This document shows, one piece after another, positions 1 through 5,667 of a DNA stretch of 6,540 bases. A program made the position numbers and the translations under genes. Below the pieces are notes generated by a model, which was given only the letters and a program-made list of their open reading frames with translations, searched no databases and had not been told where the DNA came from. Each line of letters begins with the position of its first letter. Positions within the stretch are counted from its first letter, which is position 1. The DNA is from Pseudomonadota bacterium (lineage in GTDB: Bacteria > CALINM01). Location: NCBI GenBank assembly GCA_026415985.1, contig JAOAGA010000034.1:11004-17543 (forward strand). The letters run 5' to 3'.

Positions 1-527
1 TTTACTTCTTCGAAGATCATCTTTAACCCTTTATCACACAGAGACCAATCTATATCCTCTGCAAAGGGGTTTATACCTGCCTCTGTTTGTGGAGACCACC
101 ACCCCGTGCAGAAATACTCAATCATGGTTTCTTCTGTAAATATATTCCCGTGGGCAAAGCCCGGCGGTATCCAGATCCATTCCGAATACTCTCTATCGGT
201 AAATGCAGGCATGTCATAGGCTATTATCTTGCCAAAAGTTGGAGAGTTCTTCCTGATATCAAGGGCTAAATCAATCATTCTTCCCCTTATAGTTCTAACA
301 AGCTTGCCCATATAGGGGTTCCATTGAAAGTGGAGGCCTCTGATAACATTTGCCTTTGAATAGCTCTCATTTGCCTGATAAAATTTGTATCCCTTTAAAA
401 AATCTAATCCTTCAATATCCTGTTGCCTGAAAACCTCTGTGAAATATCCCCGGTCATCTTTAAACTTGGCAAACTTAATGACCTTAATATCTTCTATTTT
501 TAAGCTCAATACCTCAAGAATTTTCAT
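1..527 (-). CDS. rmlC: RmlC-type dTDP-4-dehydrorhamnose 3,5-epimerase (partial, 3' end outside window)
   Basis: Cytosolic cupin enzyme. By family knowledge it epimerises C3 and C5 of dTDP-4-keto-6-deoxyglucose on the way to dTDP-L-rhamnose or a related deoxyhexose. The reading frame is open from the ATG at 527 to the left edge, giving 175 complete codons and no stop. The family is usually about 180-190 residues, so only the tail is missing. Visible landmarks are DRGYF at 25-29, QANESYSKANVIRGLHFQ at 51-68 with catalytic His66, MGKLVR with Lys75, DIRKNSPTFG at 90-99, WIPPGFAHG at 119-127, and EYFCTGWWSP at 137-146 with the presumed catalytic Tyr138. The two aromatics after CTG are Trp-Trp where RmlC has Tyr-Tyr. 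The region that normally carries the Asp paired with the catalytic His reads INPFAEDIDW and is about two residues short. The start overlaps the upstream glycosyltransferase by 14 bases with only a weak A-rich ribosome site. A related sugar epimerase of the same family is possible. Confidence 0.9.
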   Translation of the reverse strand, partial: MKILEVLSLKIEDIKVIKFAKFKDDRGYFTEVFRQQDIEGLDFLKGYKFYQANESYSKANVIRGLHFQWNPYMGKLVRTIRGRMIDLALDIRKNSPTFGKIIAYDMPAFTDREYSEWIWIPPGFAHGNIFTEETMIEYFCTGWWSPQTEAGINPFAEDIDWSLCDKGLKMIFEEV

Positions 528-1443
528 AATCGATTTCTTTCTTTACCGAATACTCCCTTTCTTTTACATAAAAGCTTGTAAGAAGCTCACCAATAAGACC
601 AATTGATATAAATTGTATGCCTACAATCATATTAAGGATTCCCAATAAGAGTAAGGGTAGTCTTCCGAGTATTCCACCAAACTTGAATCTAAGGTAGGCG
701 ATATAAAGATTAATTATAAACCCGATTGATAAAAGGATGAGTCCGAGTATACCGAAAAAATGGAGTGGTTTTTTCCCGAACTTGCCCAGAAACACTACGG
801 TCATTAAATCAAAAATACCTGCGATAAATCTTTTTGCACCGAACTTACTTTTTCCAAACCTTCTTTCACTATGTTTAACCTTTTCTTCATAAACCTTAAA
901 CCCTTTCATATAGGCTAAATGAGGCATAAACCTATGTAGCTCACCATAAATTGAAACTTCCTTTGCAACTTCTCTCCTCATGACCTTAAGACCACTATTC
1001 ATGTCGTGAATCTTTAATCCGGTAAGTGAAGAAGTAACATAATTTATCACTTTAGATGGCAATCTTTTACTTATAGGATCTAATCGTGGATATTTCCAGC
1101 CTATAACAAAATCATAACCTTCTTCTAATTTTTTAATAAGTCTCGGAACCTCTTCAGGTTGATCCTGCAAGTCTGCATCCATTGTAACAATGATTTCGCC
1201 CTTAGCCTTGCTGAAACCTGCTGCTAAGGCTGGTGATTTTCCGAAATTTCTTCTAAAGGATATTATCTTAACCCGTTTGTCTCTTTCGGCGAGCTCTTCG
1301 AGAATAGATAAGCTTTTATCGGTACTACCGTCATCAACAAAAATATACTCTACATTGTCGTCTTTAAAAACATCAGAGAGTCTTTCATAGAGAGGTTTTA
1401 AGCTTTCTTCTTCATTTAAAAGGGGTATAACTATTGATATCAT
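514..1443 (-). CDS. GtrB/DPM1-like family 2 glycosyltransferase with two C-terminal membrane helices
   Basis: Predicted to transfer a sugar from a nucleotide donor to polyprenyl (undecaprenyl or dolichyl) phosphate on the cytoplasmic face. The 309-residue protein has a GT-A domain at about 1-215: ISIVIPLLNEEESL at 2-15, VDDGSTD at 36-42, the metal-binding DADLQDQPEE at 89-98, HDMNSGLK at 146-153 and GELHRF at 167-172, ending with a basic RRFGKSKFG segment typical of this group. Two hydrophobic helices follow at about 228-250 and 262-288, the architecture of GtrB, ArnC and bacterial DPM-like enzymes. The ATG is forced, because an in-frame TAA lies only 9 bases upstream. No Shine-Dalgarno sequence precedes it, and a candidate extended -10 element sits 8 bases upstream, so a leaderless mRNA is possible. 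It follows a 78-base gap after the DUF2304 gene and overlaps the epimerase start by 14 bases. The sugar transferred cannot be read from the sequence. Confidence 0.92.
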   Translation of the reverse strand: MISIVIPLLNEEESLKPLYERLSDVFKDDNVEYIFVDDGSTDKSLSILEELAERDKRVKIISFRRNFGKSPALAAGFSKAKGEIIVTMDADLQDQPEEVPRLIKKLEEGYDFVIGWKYPRLDPISKRLPSKVINYVTSSLTGLKIHDMNSGLKVMRREVAKEVSIYGELHRFMPHLAYMKGFKVYEEKVKHSERRFGKSKFGAKRFIAGIFDLMTVVFLGKFGKKPLHFFGILGLILLSIGFIINLYIAYLRFKFGGILGRLPLLLLGILNMIVGIQFISIGLIGELLTSFYVKEREYSVKKEIDYENS

Positions 1444-1451
1444 AGGTTTTT

Positions 1452-1460
1452 AAAATAACA
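1452..1460 (-). promoter_or_regulatory. Candidate extended -10 promoter of the GtrB-like gene
   Basis: On the minus strand this reads TGTTATTTT, a TGnTAnnnT extended -10 pattern, with the -10 hexamer ending 8 bases before the forced ATG at 1443. A normal -10 to +1 distance would place the transcription start about 2 bases before the ATG, giving a nearly leaderless transcript and explaining the absence of a Shine-Dalgarno sequence. A weak TTTAAA lies about 17 bases upstream as a possible -35. The DNA is A+T-rich, so chance is a real alternative. Confidence 0.3.
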
Positions 1461-1521
1461 CAAATGAACTTTTTTTTAAACTTAAAATAAATCCATATTA
1501 ATGATTATATGTCATTACAAG

Positions 1522-1863
1522 TTAGAAATTATCTTCTCTATCTTTTTTTATAAGAGCAATCTCTCTTACTATCTTTGTTATATTTCTTTCTATTTGTTCT
1601 ATTTTTTCATAGATTTTAAAGAGCGTATAAAAAATGACAATAATAGATATATAAATAAAAAAATCGGCACCGCGGGTAATATTAAAAAATTTAGCTATTT
1701 TGTTTGTTTCTTCAGGAAAAATTATTGCAAGCAAGACAAAAAGCCAGAAAGATATAAAAATAAAAAACCTTCTGAGTCTTATCTCACCTCTCTTAAATGA
1801 AAATATGTTCCATATAATAATTAAAAGAACTATGGCTCCAAAAAAGATCTGATATTTAAGCAA
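1522..1863 (-). CDS. DUF2304 family small membrane protein
   Basis: A 113-residue protein with the DUF2304 (PF10066) layout: hydrophobic helices at about 5-23, 33-50 and 66-82, an RGAD motif at 64-67 just before the third helix, then a charged amphipathic, probably coiled-coil tail at about 83-110 (KIYEKIEQIERNITKIVREI). The biochemical function of the family is not established. Its genes are often found next to polyprenyl-phosphate sugar synthase-like GT2 genes, as here. The start is TTG, preceded by a strong AAGGAGG with a short 4-base spacer. It overlaps the upstream GT2 by 8 bases, which implies translational coupling. I infer that it helps recruit the otherwise soluble GT2 to the membrane, much as small subunits support DPM1 in eukaryotes. 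That role is a hypothesis. Confidence 0.85.
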   Translation of the reverse strand: MLKYQIFFGAIVLLIIIWNIFSFKRGEIRLRRFFIFISFWLFVLLAIIFPEETNKIAKFFNITRGADFFIYISIIVIFYTLFKIYEKIEQIERNITKIVREIALIKKDREDNF

Positions 1864-2542
1864 AAAACCTCCTTTTAAGCATTCTGTAAAGAATATTTAT
1901 TGCGTTTATATTTTTCTGCCCCTTCTTTAATGAGTAGTCGGTGTATCTTATAGTTACAGGGACTTCCTTGAATTTAAGACCTTCTTTCACAATCTTTTCG
2001 AGAAGTTCCGATGCATAGGCGAATCTGTCTTCGGTAAAAGATATCTTTCTAAACACGTCTGCCTTAAAGGCCCTCATTCCATTATGAACATCGGTAAGTT
2101 TGATGCCATACAAAAAATTAGTAAATGCTATTCCTCCCTTTAAGATTAACTTTCTTAACAGGGGGATTCCTTTAACAGAACCAATAAAGCGTGAGCCAAA
2201 AACTACATCTACGTTTTCTTCTGAAATGGGTTTTACTAAATTTTCAATATCATCGGGGTTGTGCTGACCATCGGCATCAAAATGAACAATTACTTTAAAC
2301 CCCTTTTTTAAAATATATTCCGTCCCCGTTTGGAGGCTTGCACCCTTACCACGATTAATTATATGCCTCAATATTACAATATCAAAATTCCTAACAATGT
2401 CATAAGTTCTGTCAGTAGAACCATCATCAACAAAAACAATATTAAAGAAACCTCTTTTAATAAGCCCTTCTATAACTTCTTTGACTACCTTTTCTTCGTT
2501 CAGAGCGGTCATCAAAATGGCTATCTCTTTTTTGTCAATCAA
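1856..2542 (-). CDS. Family 2 glycosyltransferase, DPM1-like polyprenyl-phosphate sugar synthase
   Basis: Predicted cytosolic GT-A enzyme of 228 residues that loads a sugar onto polyprenyl phosphate. Motifs counted from the TTG at 2542: ALNEE at 13-17, VDDGSTD at 38-44, NRGKGASLQTG at 63-73, the metal-binding HFDADGQH at 87-94, GSRF at 116-119, DVHNGMRAFK at 151-160, a helix with Glu179 (ELLEKIVKEG), and VPVTIRYTDYS at 194-204 followed by KKGQ. There is no transmembrane segment, unlike the GtrB-like paralogue downstream, so membrane association may depend on the adjacent DUF2304 protein. The frame extends to another TTG at 2563, but I prefer 2542: AAGGGG lies 6 bases upstream of it, and the overlap with the STT3 gene falls to 8 bases. 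The donor sugar is unknown. Glucose, mannose or N-acetylhexosamine transfer would all fit the family. Confidence 0.9.
   Translation of the reverse strand: MIDKKEIAILMTALNEEKVVKEVIEGLIKRGFFNIVFVDDGSTDRTYDIVRNFDIVILRHIINRGKGASLQTGTEYILKKGFKVIVHFDADGQHNPDDIENLVKPISEENVDVVFGSRFIGSVKGIPLLRKLILKGGIAFTNFLYGIKLTDVHNGMRAFKADVFRKISFTEDRFAYASELLEKIVKEGLKFKEVPVTIRYTDYSLKKGQKNINAINILYRMLKRRFFA
1868..1874 (-). promoter_or_regulatory. Ribosome binding site for the DUF2304 gene
   Basis: The minus strand reads AAGGAGG, a near-perfect Shine-Dalgarno match, 4 bases before the TTG at 1863. It lies inside the end of the upstream GT2 gene. It supports the TTG start, since no ATG or GTG lies nearby in frame. Confidence 0.7.
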
Positions 2543-4652
2543 GTTTAACCCCTTTTGAGCCAACCTTTGCTAAATCAATATCAAAAGTTTTTCCTTTTAA
2601 AACCGCCTCTTCAGAAAGATATAATGGGAGTTCCTTCCCGTCATAATTTAAGGTAGAGGTCTCAACGAAGCTCATCCCTTGCACTCCTGTGCTGTAGGGT
2701 ATTGTAAAACTTACAAAACCGGAAGAATCGGCCTTATATATTTGAGAAAAAATTATTCTCTGATAGGGTGTTCTTAACTTAATTATTACTGAGGCAGATT
2801 TATTCTTTCCTAAATAAGCCTTTAATCTTGCCCCTTTAACATATTCAAAAATTTTTACCCTCTTTCTCTGGTCCTCAGGGTTTATAAAATCCCCGATTAA
2901 TCTATAGTTGCCCATGTAGTTGTCGCCATGTTTACCATCAAATAAAAAGAGCATACCATAAATTCTTTGATGAGGTTCAATATAGGGATATCTGATAAAC
3001 TCAAAGGAACCCTGATCTCTGCCCAAACCCGGAATAACAATATATTTAACATTATATTTATCTAAAAGACTTTTAAATACCTCTTCTTCTGCGGTAATCG
3101 ATATTTTCACGCTGTCGATAAACCCTTCCTGATTGCTGACAAGGAGAGCATTATTTGTAAAAACCGGTCTTTGTGCAATGTGAACCAAATAATATCCCTG
3201 ATACCAGGGGGCATAGACGGTATAATCGGGTATTTTTTGCCAATCAAAGACATTTGAAGAAGGTTTTGGCGTATTATTTCTAAGCCAAAGATAGGCGCTT
3301 CTGATATCTTTATTAATTATCGAGTCAAATATGTTTTTTGTAAGATAAACCCCCTCCGTAAAGCTAATTATGACCGGCAAAATTAGTATTATCCCTAAAA
3401 CACCTTTTTTGAAGAAATATAGTCTATCCCACAGATAGAAAAAGGATATGACAATAAAAGGGGCGTATATATACCCGAACCTTCTTTGATTATAGGATAA
3501 TAGGGCAAAGAAAATTATATAAAATAATGTATATATAAAGGAAAAACGCCTATCCTTTATCAAAAATAAGATTAGAAAAGGAGGAAAAAGTAAGTAATAG
3601 AAGTAGTTAAGCCCCTTGAAGAACTCTAAATTTATCTTGCCGGAATAAAATTTTATATCAAGCACCGATTTCATCTCAAGGATGGAGATAAAGCCCTTTT
3701 CTTTTTTTGCGAAAAACAAAAAACCTTTATATATCTCTTCTTTCAGCAACCAGAAAATCAGAATGGATATAATAAGAGATATTATTGTAGCTAAAGCCTT
3801 TTTTCTGATTGAAAAATAGATGACAAGAGATATGAAAGAGATTAGACCAACAGTAAAGGCGGAAAAAAAGGAGTATCTGCCGTAACTTACAAACTCGGTA
3901 TAAGGCATAACAATGATATTTAGAAAAAGAATCAAGATGGATACAGTTAAACAATTCAACCCAAAATCAAGAAATATCTGCCAGTTTCTTTTTAATATCC
4001 CGTAGGTAAATAAAAAAAGGACTGTTAATCCTAAATAAAGTATAGCTCCCTGCCATACAAGAAAAAGAGAAAAGGTAAAGAAAATATATAGAAATCTGTT
4101 TAACCGGGTCTTTTCCTCTAAAAACTCTCCTAAATAGTAAAAACTCATAAGAGCTAAAAATGTTTCAATGGCGTGATGGTCTCCTGCCAACGCAATGGTG
4201 TACCAATAATGAAGGGGAACTATAGTAGCTACCAAGGCACAAATGATAGCTATGAATCTTCTTTCAAAAATTTTTTTCGCGAAAAGATATACAGGAATTG
4301 CAATCATAGCACCAAAAAAGACAGAGGTCATGGAAGTTACCAACTCAACGGTATGTTCTGTGGGAGAACCTAAGCCGAAGATAAAGGACAGAAGGGCAAG
4401 AAAAATCGGATAGAAGGGCGGACTTGGAAACTCGGATAATTTCGGATAACTTAAGAAAATATCAGCCATAGGAATTTCAGGAAAGTTGTGTAAGATAGTT
4501 AATACCCTTCTTACGTAATAGCTATTATCTGGCTGGTAAAAGAGTATCGGTGATTCATTTATCCTCTCCCAAAAAGGAATAACCCTTATTAAAAACCCGA
4601 AAAAAACTATAAAAAAAACTGATAAGTTTTCAACTGACAGGTATTTTCTCAA
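2535..4652 (-). CDS. STT3/AglB/PglB-type oligosaccharyltransferase
   Basis: A 705-residue GT-C membrane enzyme predicted to transfer a glycan from a lipid carrier to Asn side chains outside the cytoplasmic membrane. About a dozen hydrophobic helices fill residues 10-430, and a soluble domain follows. Family landmarks: Asp42 in QPDNSYYVRR (first catalytic acidic motif, external loop 1); GDHHAIE at 157-163 (second acidic/metal motif, Asp158 and Glu163); Glu326 in SILEMKS (equivalent of the TIXE/SVSE loop); QRRF at 389-392; and APWYQGYYLVHIAQRPVFTNN at 481-501, which occupies the WWDYG position but lacks its Asp. The C-terminal part (VKGARL at 605-610, IPYSTGVQG at 651-659) looks like the beta-sandwich domain seen in archaeal AglB. 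The start is TTG at 4652, supported by GGGGGAG 7 bases upstream. It overlaps the upstream GT2 by 23 bases and the downstream GT2 by 8. Family assignment is firm, but substrate and sequon are not. Confidence 0.9.
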   Translation of the reverse strand: MRKYLSVENLSVFFIVFFGFLIRVIPFWERINESPILFYQPDNSYYVRRVLTILHNFPEIPMADIFLSYPKLSEFPSPPFYPIFLALLSFIFGLGSPTEHTVELVTSMTSVFFGAMIAIPVYLFAKKIFERRFIAIICALVATIVPLHYWYTIALAGDHHAIETFLALMSFYYLGEFLEEKTRLNRFLYIFFTFSLFLVWQGAILYLGLTVLFLFTYGILKRNWQIFLDFGLNCLTVSILILFLNIIVMPYTEFVSYGRYSFFSAFTVGLISFISLVIYFSIRKKALATIISLIISILIFWLLKEEIYKGFLFFAKKEKGFISILEMKSVLDIKFYSGKINLEFFKGLNYFYYLLFPPFLILFLIKDRRFSFIYTLFYIIFFALLSYNQRRFGYIYAPFIVISFFYLWDRLYFFKKGVLGIILILPVIISFTEGVYLTKNIFDSIINKDIRSAYLWLRNNTPKPSSNVFDWQKIPDYTVYAPWYQGYYLVHIAQRPVFTNNALLVSNQEGFIDSVKISITAEEEVFKSLLDKYNVKYIVIPGLGRDQGSFEFIRYPYIEPHQRIYGMLFLFDGKHGDNYMGNYRLIGDFINPEDQRKRVKIFEYVKGARLKAYLGKNKSASVIIKLRTPYQRIIFSQIYKADSSGFVSFTIPYSTGVQGMSFVETSTLNYDGKELPLYLSEEAVLKGKTFDIDLAKVGSKGVKLD
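2549..2554 (-). promoter_or_regulatory. Ribosome binding site that decides the start of the DPM1-like GT2
   Basis: AAGGGG on the minus strand with a 6-base spacer to the TTG at 2542. The alternative TTG at 2563 has only AAAGG immediately against it, too close to work, so this site favours the shorter protein. Confidence 0.6.
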
Positions 4653-5580
4653 TCCTGATCTCCCCCTCTCTGATCTTTTTAAATGGTGCCCTCAAAATAC
4701 CATAGATGGTTCCTATGCCATAAATTATATGTAATAAAAAACTTGTAAATGGTAAAACTAATATCCGTAAATCCTTGTCTTTTATAGCCTTCATTACACT
4801 GTCAATTAACAAAATAAGAAAATACACATAAATTGGATAGAGAAAATAGCCCCCCTTAAACAAAGAAAAAATTAGATAAATCAGGAAAAATAGGGGGACA
4901 AAATTTGTAAAATTAAAGCTTTTAGGATAATAAACCGTTTGTTCGCCTCTTCCTCTTCCGTAGTTAAATACCTGTTTAATAAAGGCCTTTAGTGTCTGTC
5001 TGGGGGTTCTGATTATATAGGCAGAAGGGTCGTATATAATCTTTTTCCCGCTGACCCTTACCTTTTCCATCAACTCGTTTTCTTCATTCGGGTATAGCCT
5101 CTCATTGAGTCCGCCATAAAAAAGAAAATCCTTCTTTTTCATAACCATATTACAAAGGATGACCTCTTTTTCAGTTGTTTCTCTGACTTCTCCGGTTTTT
5201 AAATATCTGCTTCTTGAAGATCCGGTGCAAAATAAGGACTCAAATGTTTTACCAAAAACAAAAGGCAGGAGAGGTAGTTTATCAGGTTTAATACTTGGCC
5301 CTCCTGCAATACTAACATTATCATCAGCCATTAAATGATTAACAAGTTTCATTAGAGTGTCTTCGGCAGGCAAGGAATCATTGTCAAGAAAATAAATAAT
5401 CTCCCCTTGAGCTATAGATACAACTCTATTTCTCTGCATAGAGGGGTTTTTACCATAGACCAGATATACTTCTAAAAGTTCTTTGGGATAATTAAGTCTT
5501 TTAACTGCTGAAAGAGCTATAGGCTCAAGCCCCGGCTTGACGGGGATAACTATCGTTACCTTAGGTAGTTTATGGTTCAT
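4630..5580 (-). CDS. Membrane-anchored family 2 glycosyltransferase
   Basis: A 316-residue GT2 with an N-terminal GT-A domain (about 1-205) and three hydrophobic segments near 219-231, 234-251 and 263-295. The N-terminal beta strand reads KVTIVIPVKPG at 7-17. Instead of the usual DDGSTD, the next strand leads into VYGKNPSMQRNRVV at 41-54, the variant seen in a subset of GT2 proteins. The metal-binding motif is FLDNDS at 64-69, and GGLNERLYPNEENEL at 146-160 occupies the acceptor/catalytic acid region, with Glu156, Glu157 and Glu159 available. A basic FNYGRGRGEQ at 195-204 precedes the membrane segments. It probably adds a sugar to a lipid-linked glycan that STT3 uses, since STT3 overlaps it by 23 bases. 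The ATG is forced by an in-frame TAA about 15 bases upstream. No Shine-Dalgarno is visible, and a candidate extended -10 lies 9 bases before it. Donor and acceptor cannot be predicted. Confidence 0.9.
   Translation of the reverse strand: MNHKLPKVTIVIPVKPGLEPIALSAVKRLNYPKELLEVYLVYGKNPSMQRNRVVSIAQGEIIYFLDNDSLPAEDTLMKLVNHLMADDNVSIAGGPSIKPDKLPLLPFVFGKTFESLFCTGSSRSRYLKTGEVRETTEKEVILCNMVMKKKDFLFYGGLNERLYPNEENELMEKVRVSGKKIIYDPSAYIIRTPRQTLKAFIKQVFNYGRGRGEQTVYYPKSFNFTNFVPLFFLIYLIFSLFKGGYFLYPIYVYFLILLIDSVMKAIKDKDLRILVLPFTSFLLHIIYGIGTIYGILRAPFKKIREGEIRIEKIPVS
4660..4666 (-). promoter_or_regulatory. Ribosome binding site for the STT3 gene
   Basis: GGGGGAG on the minus strand, 7 bases before the TTG at 4652 and inside the coding sequence of the preceding glycosyltransferase. 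It supports the TTG start and the 23-base gene overlap. Confidence 0.6.
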
Positions 5581-5589
5581 ATTAAAAAT

Positions 5590-5598
5590 ATTTTATCA
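5590..5598 (-). promoter_or_regulatory. Candidate extended -10 promoter of the GT2-STT3 segment
   Basis: The minus strand reads TGATAAAAT, an extended -10 (TGn plus TAAAAT, 5 of 6 to TATAAT), ending 9 bases before the ATG at 5580. The predicted transcription start is about 3 bases before the ATG, compatible with a leaderless message and with the missing Shine-Dalgarno. No good -35 is visible; TCTAAT lies at the expected position. The same TTTGTG followed by W-TA precedes the other ATG that lacks a ribosome site, at 1443. Confidence 0.35.
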
Positions 5599-5613
5599 CA
5601 AAAGGGTCTATAA

Positions 5614-5667
5614 TTAGAAGGTAAGAGCTATCTCTCTACCTTCAACGACATCTTCTTTGTTATTCAT
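5614..5667 (-). CDS. Possible 17-codon small ORF overlapping the DUF2723-like stop
   Basis: I do not recognise this peptide. The ATG at 5667 overlaps the upstream stop in an ATGA, and AAGGAG at 5682-5677 lies 9 bases upstream, so it has a better ribosome site than the glycosyltransferase that follows. It encodes MNNKEDVVEGREIALTF and stops with TAA at 5616-5614. A hairpin (5643-5617) occupies its second half and ends exactly at the stop codon. It could be a leader peptide coupled to the hairpin, the remnant of a decayed gene, or coincidence. The charged composition shows no membrane or signal segment. Short length keeps confidence low. Confidence 0.3.
   Translation of the reverse strand: MNNKEDVVEGREIALTF
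5617..5643 (-). other. RNA hairpin in the gap before the GT2 gene
   Basis: The minus-strand arms GAAGGTA and TACCTTC pair, and inside them AGAG pairs with CTCT around an ATAG loop, leaving one bulged G on the 5' side: 11 base pairs in 27 bases. It begins 20 bases after the stop of the DUF2723-like gene. The downstream TAATTATAG is not a U-tract, so it is not a standard intrinsic terminator. Roles could include mRNA 3'-end protection, a processing site, an attenuator tied to the small ORF, or a non-canonical terminator. Confidence 0.45.

Noticed and set aside
87-606. Plus-strand open frames opposite the epimerase and the end of the GtrB-like gene
   Set aside because: They lie antisense to strongly conserved RmlC and GT2 motifs and show no family features.
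1504-1509. A perfect TATAAT on the minus strand in the gap before the GtrB-like gene
   Set aside because: No recognisable -35 stands 16-18 bases upstream, it would leave a leader of about 50 bases without a ribosome site, and such hexamers are frequent in A+T-rich gaps. The extended -10 nearer the ATG fits better, though this site is not excluded.
1499-1517. Inverted repeat TAATGA / TCATTA with a 7-base loop
   Set aside because: Only 6 A+T-rich base pairs and no following U-tract; too weak to call a terminator or operator.
1501-1800. Plus-strand open frame of 99 codons opposite DUF2304
   Set aside because: It is antisense to a well-supported gene, rich in Lys, Tyr and Phe as expected for the complement of A+T-rich membrane coding sequence, and has no recognisable domain.
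2543-2563. Seven-residue N-terminal extension of the DPM1-like GT2 from a TTG at 2563
   Set aside because: The ribosome-site-like AAAGG abuts that TTG with no spacer, while the TTG at 2542 has AAGGGG at a 6-base spacing and a shorter overlap with STT3.
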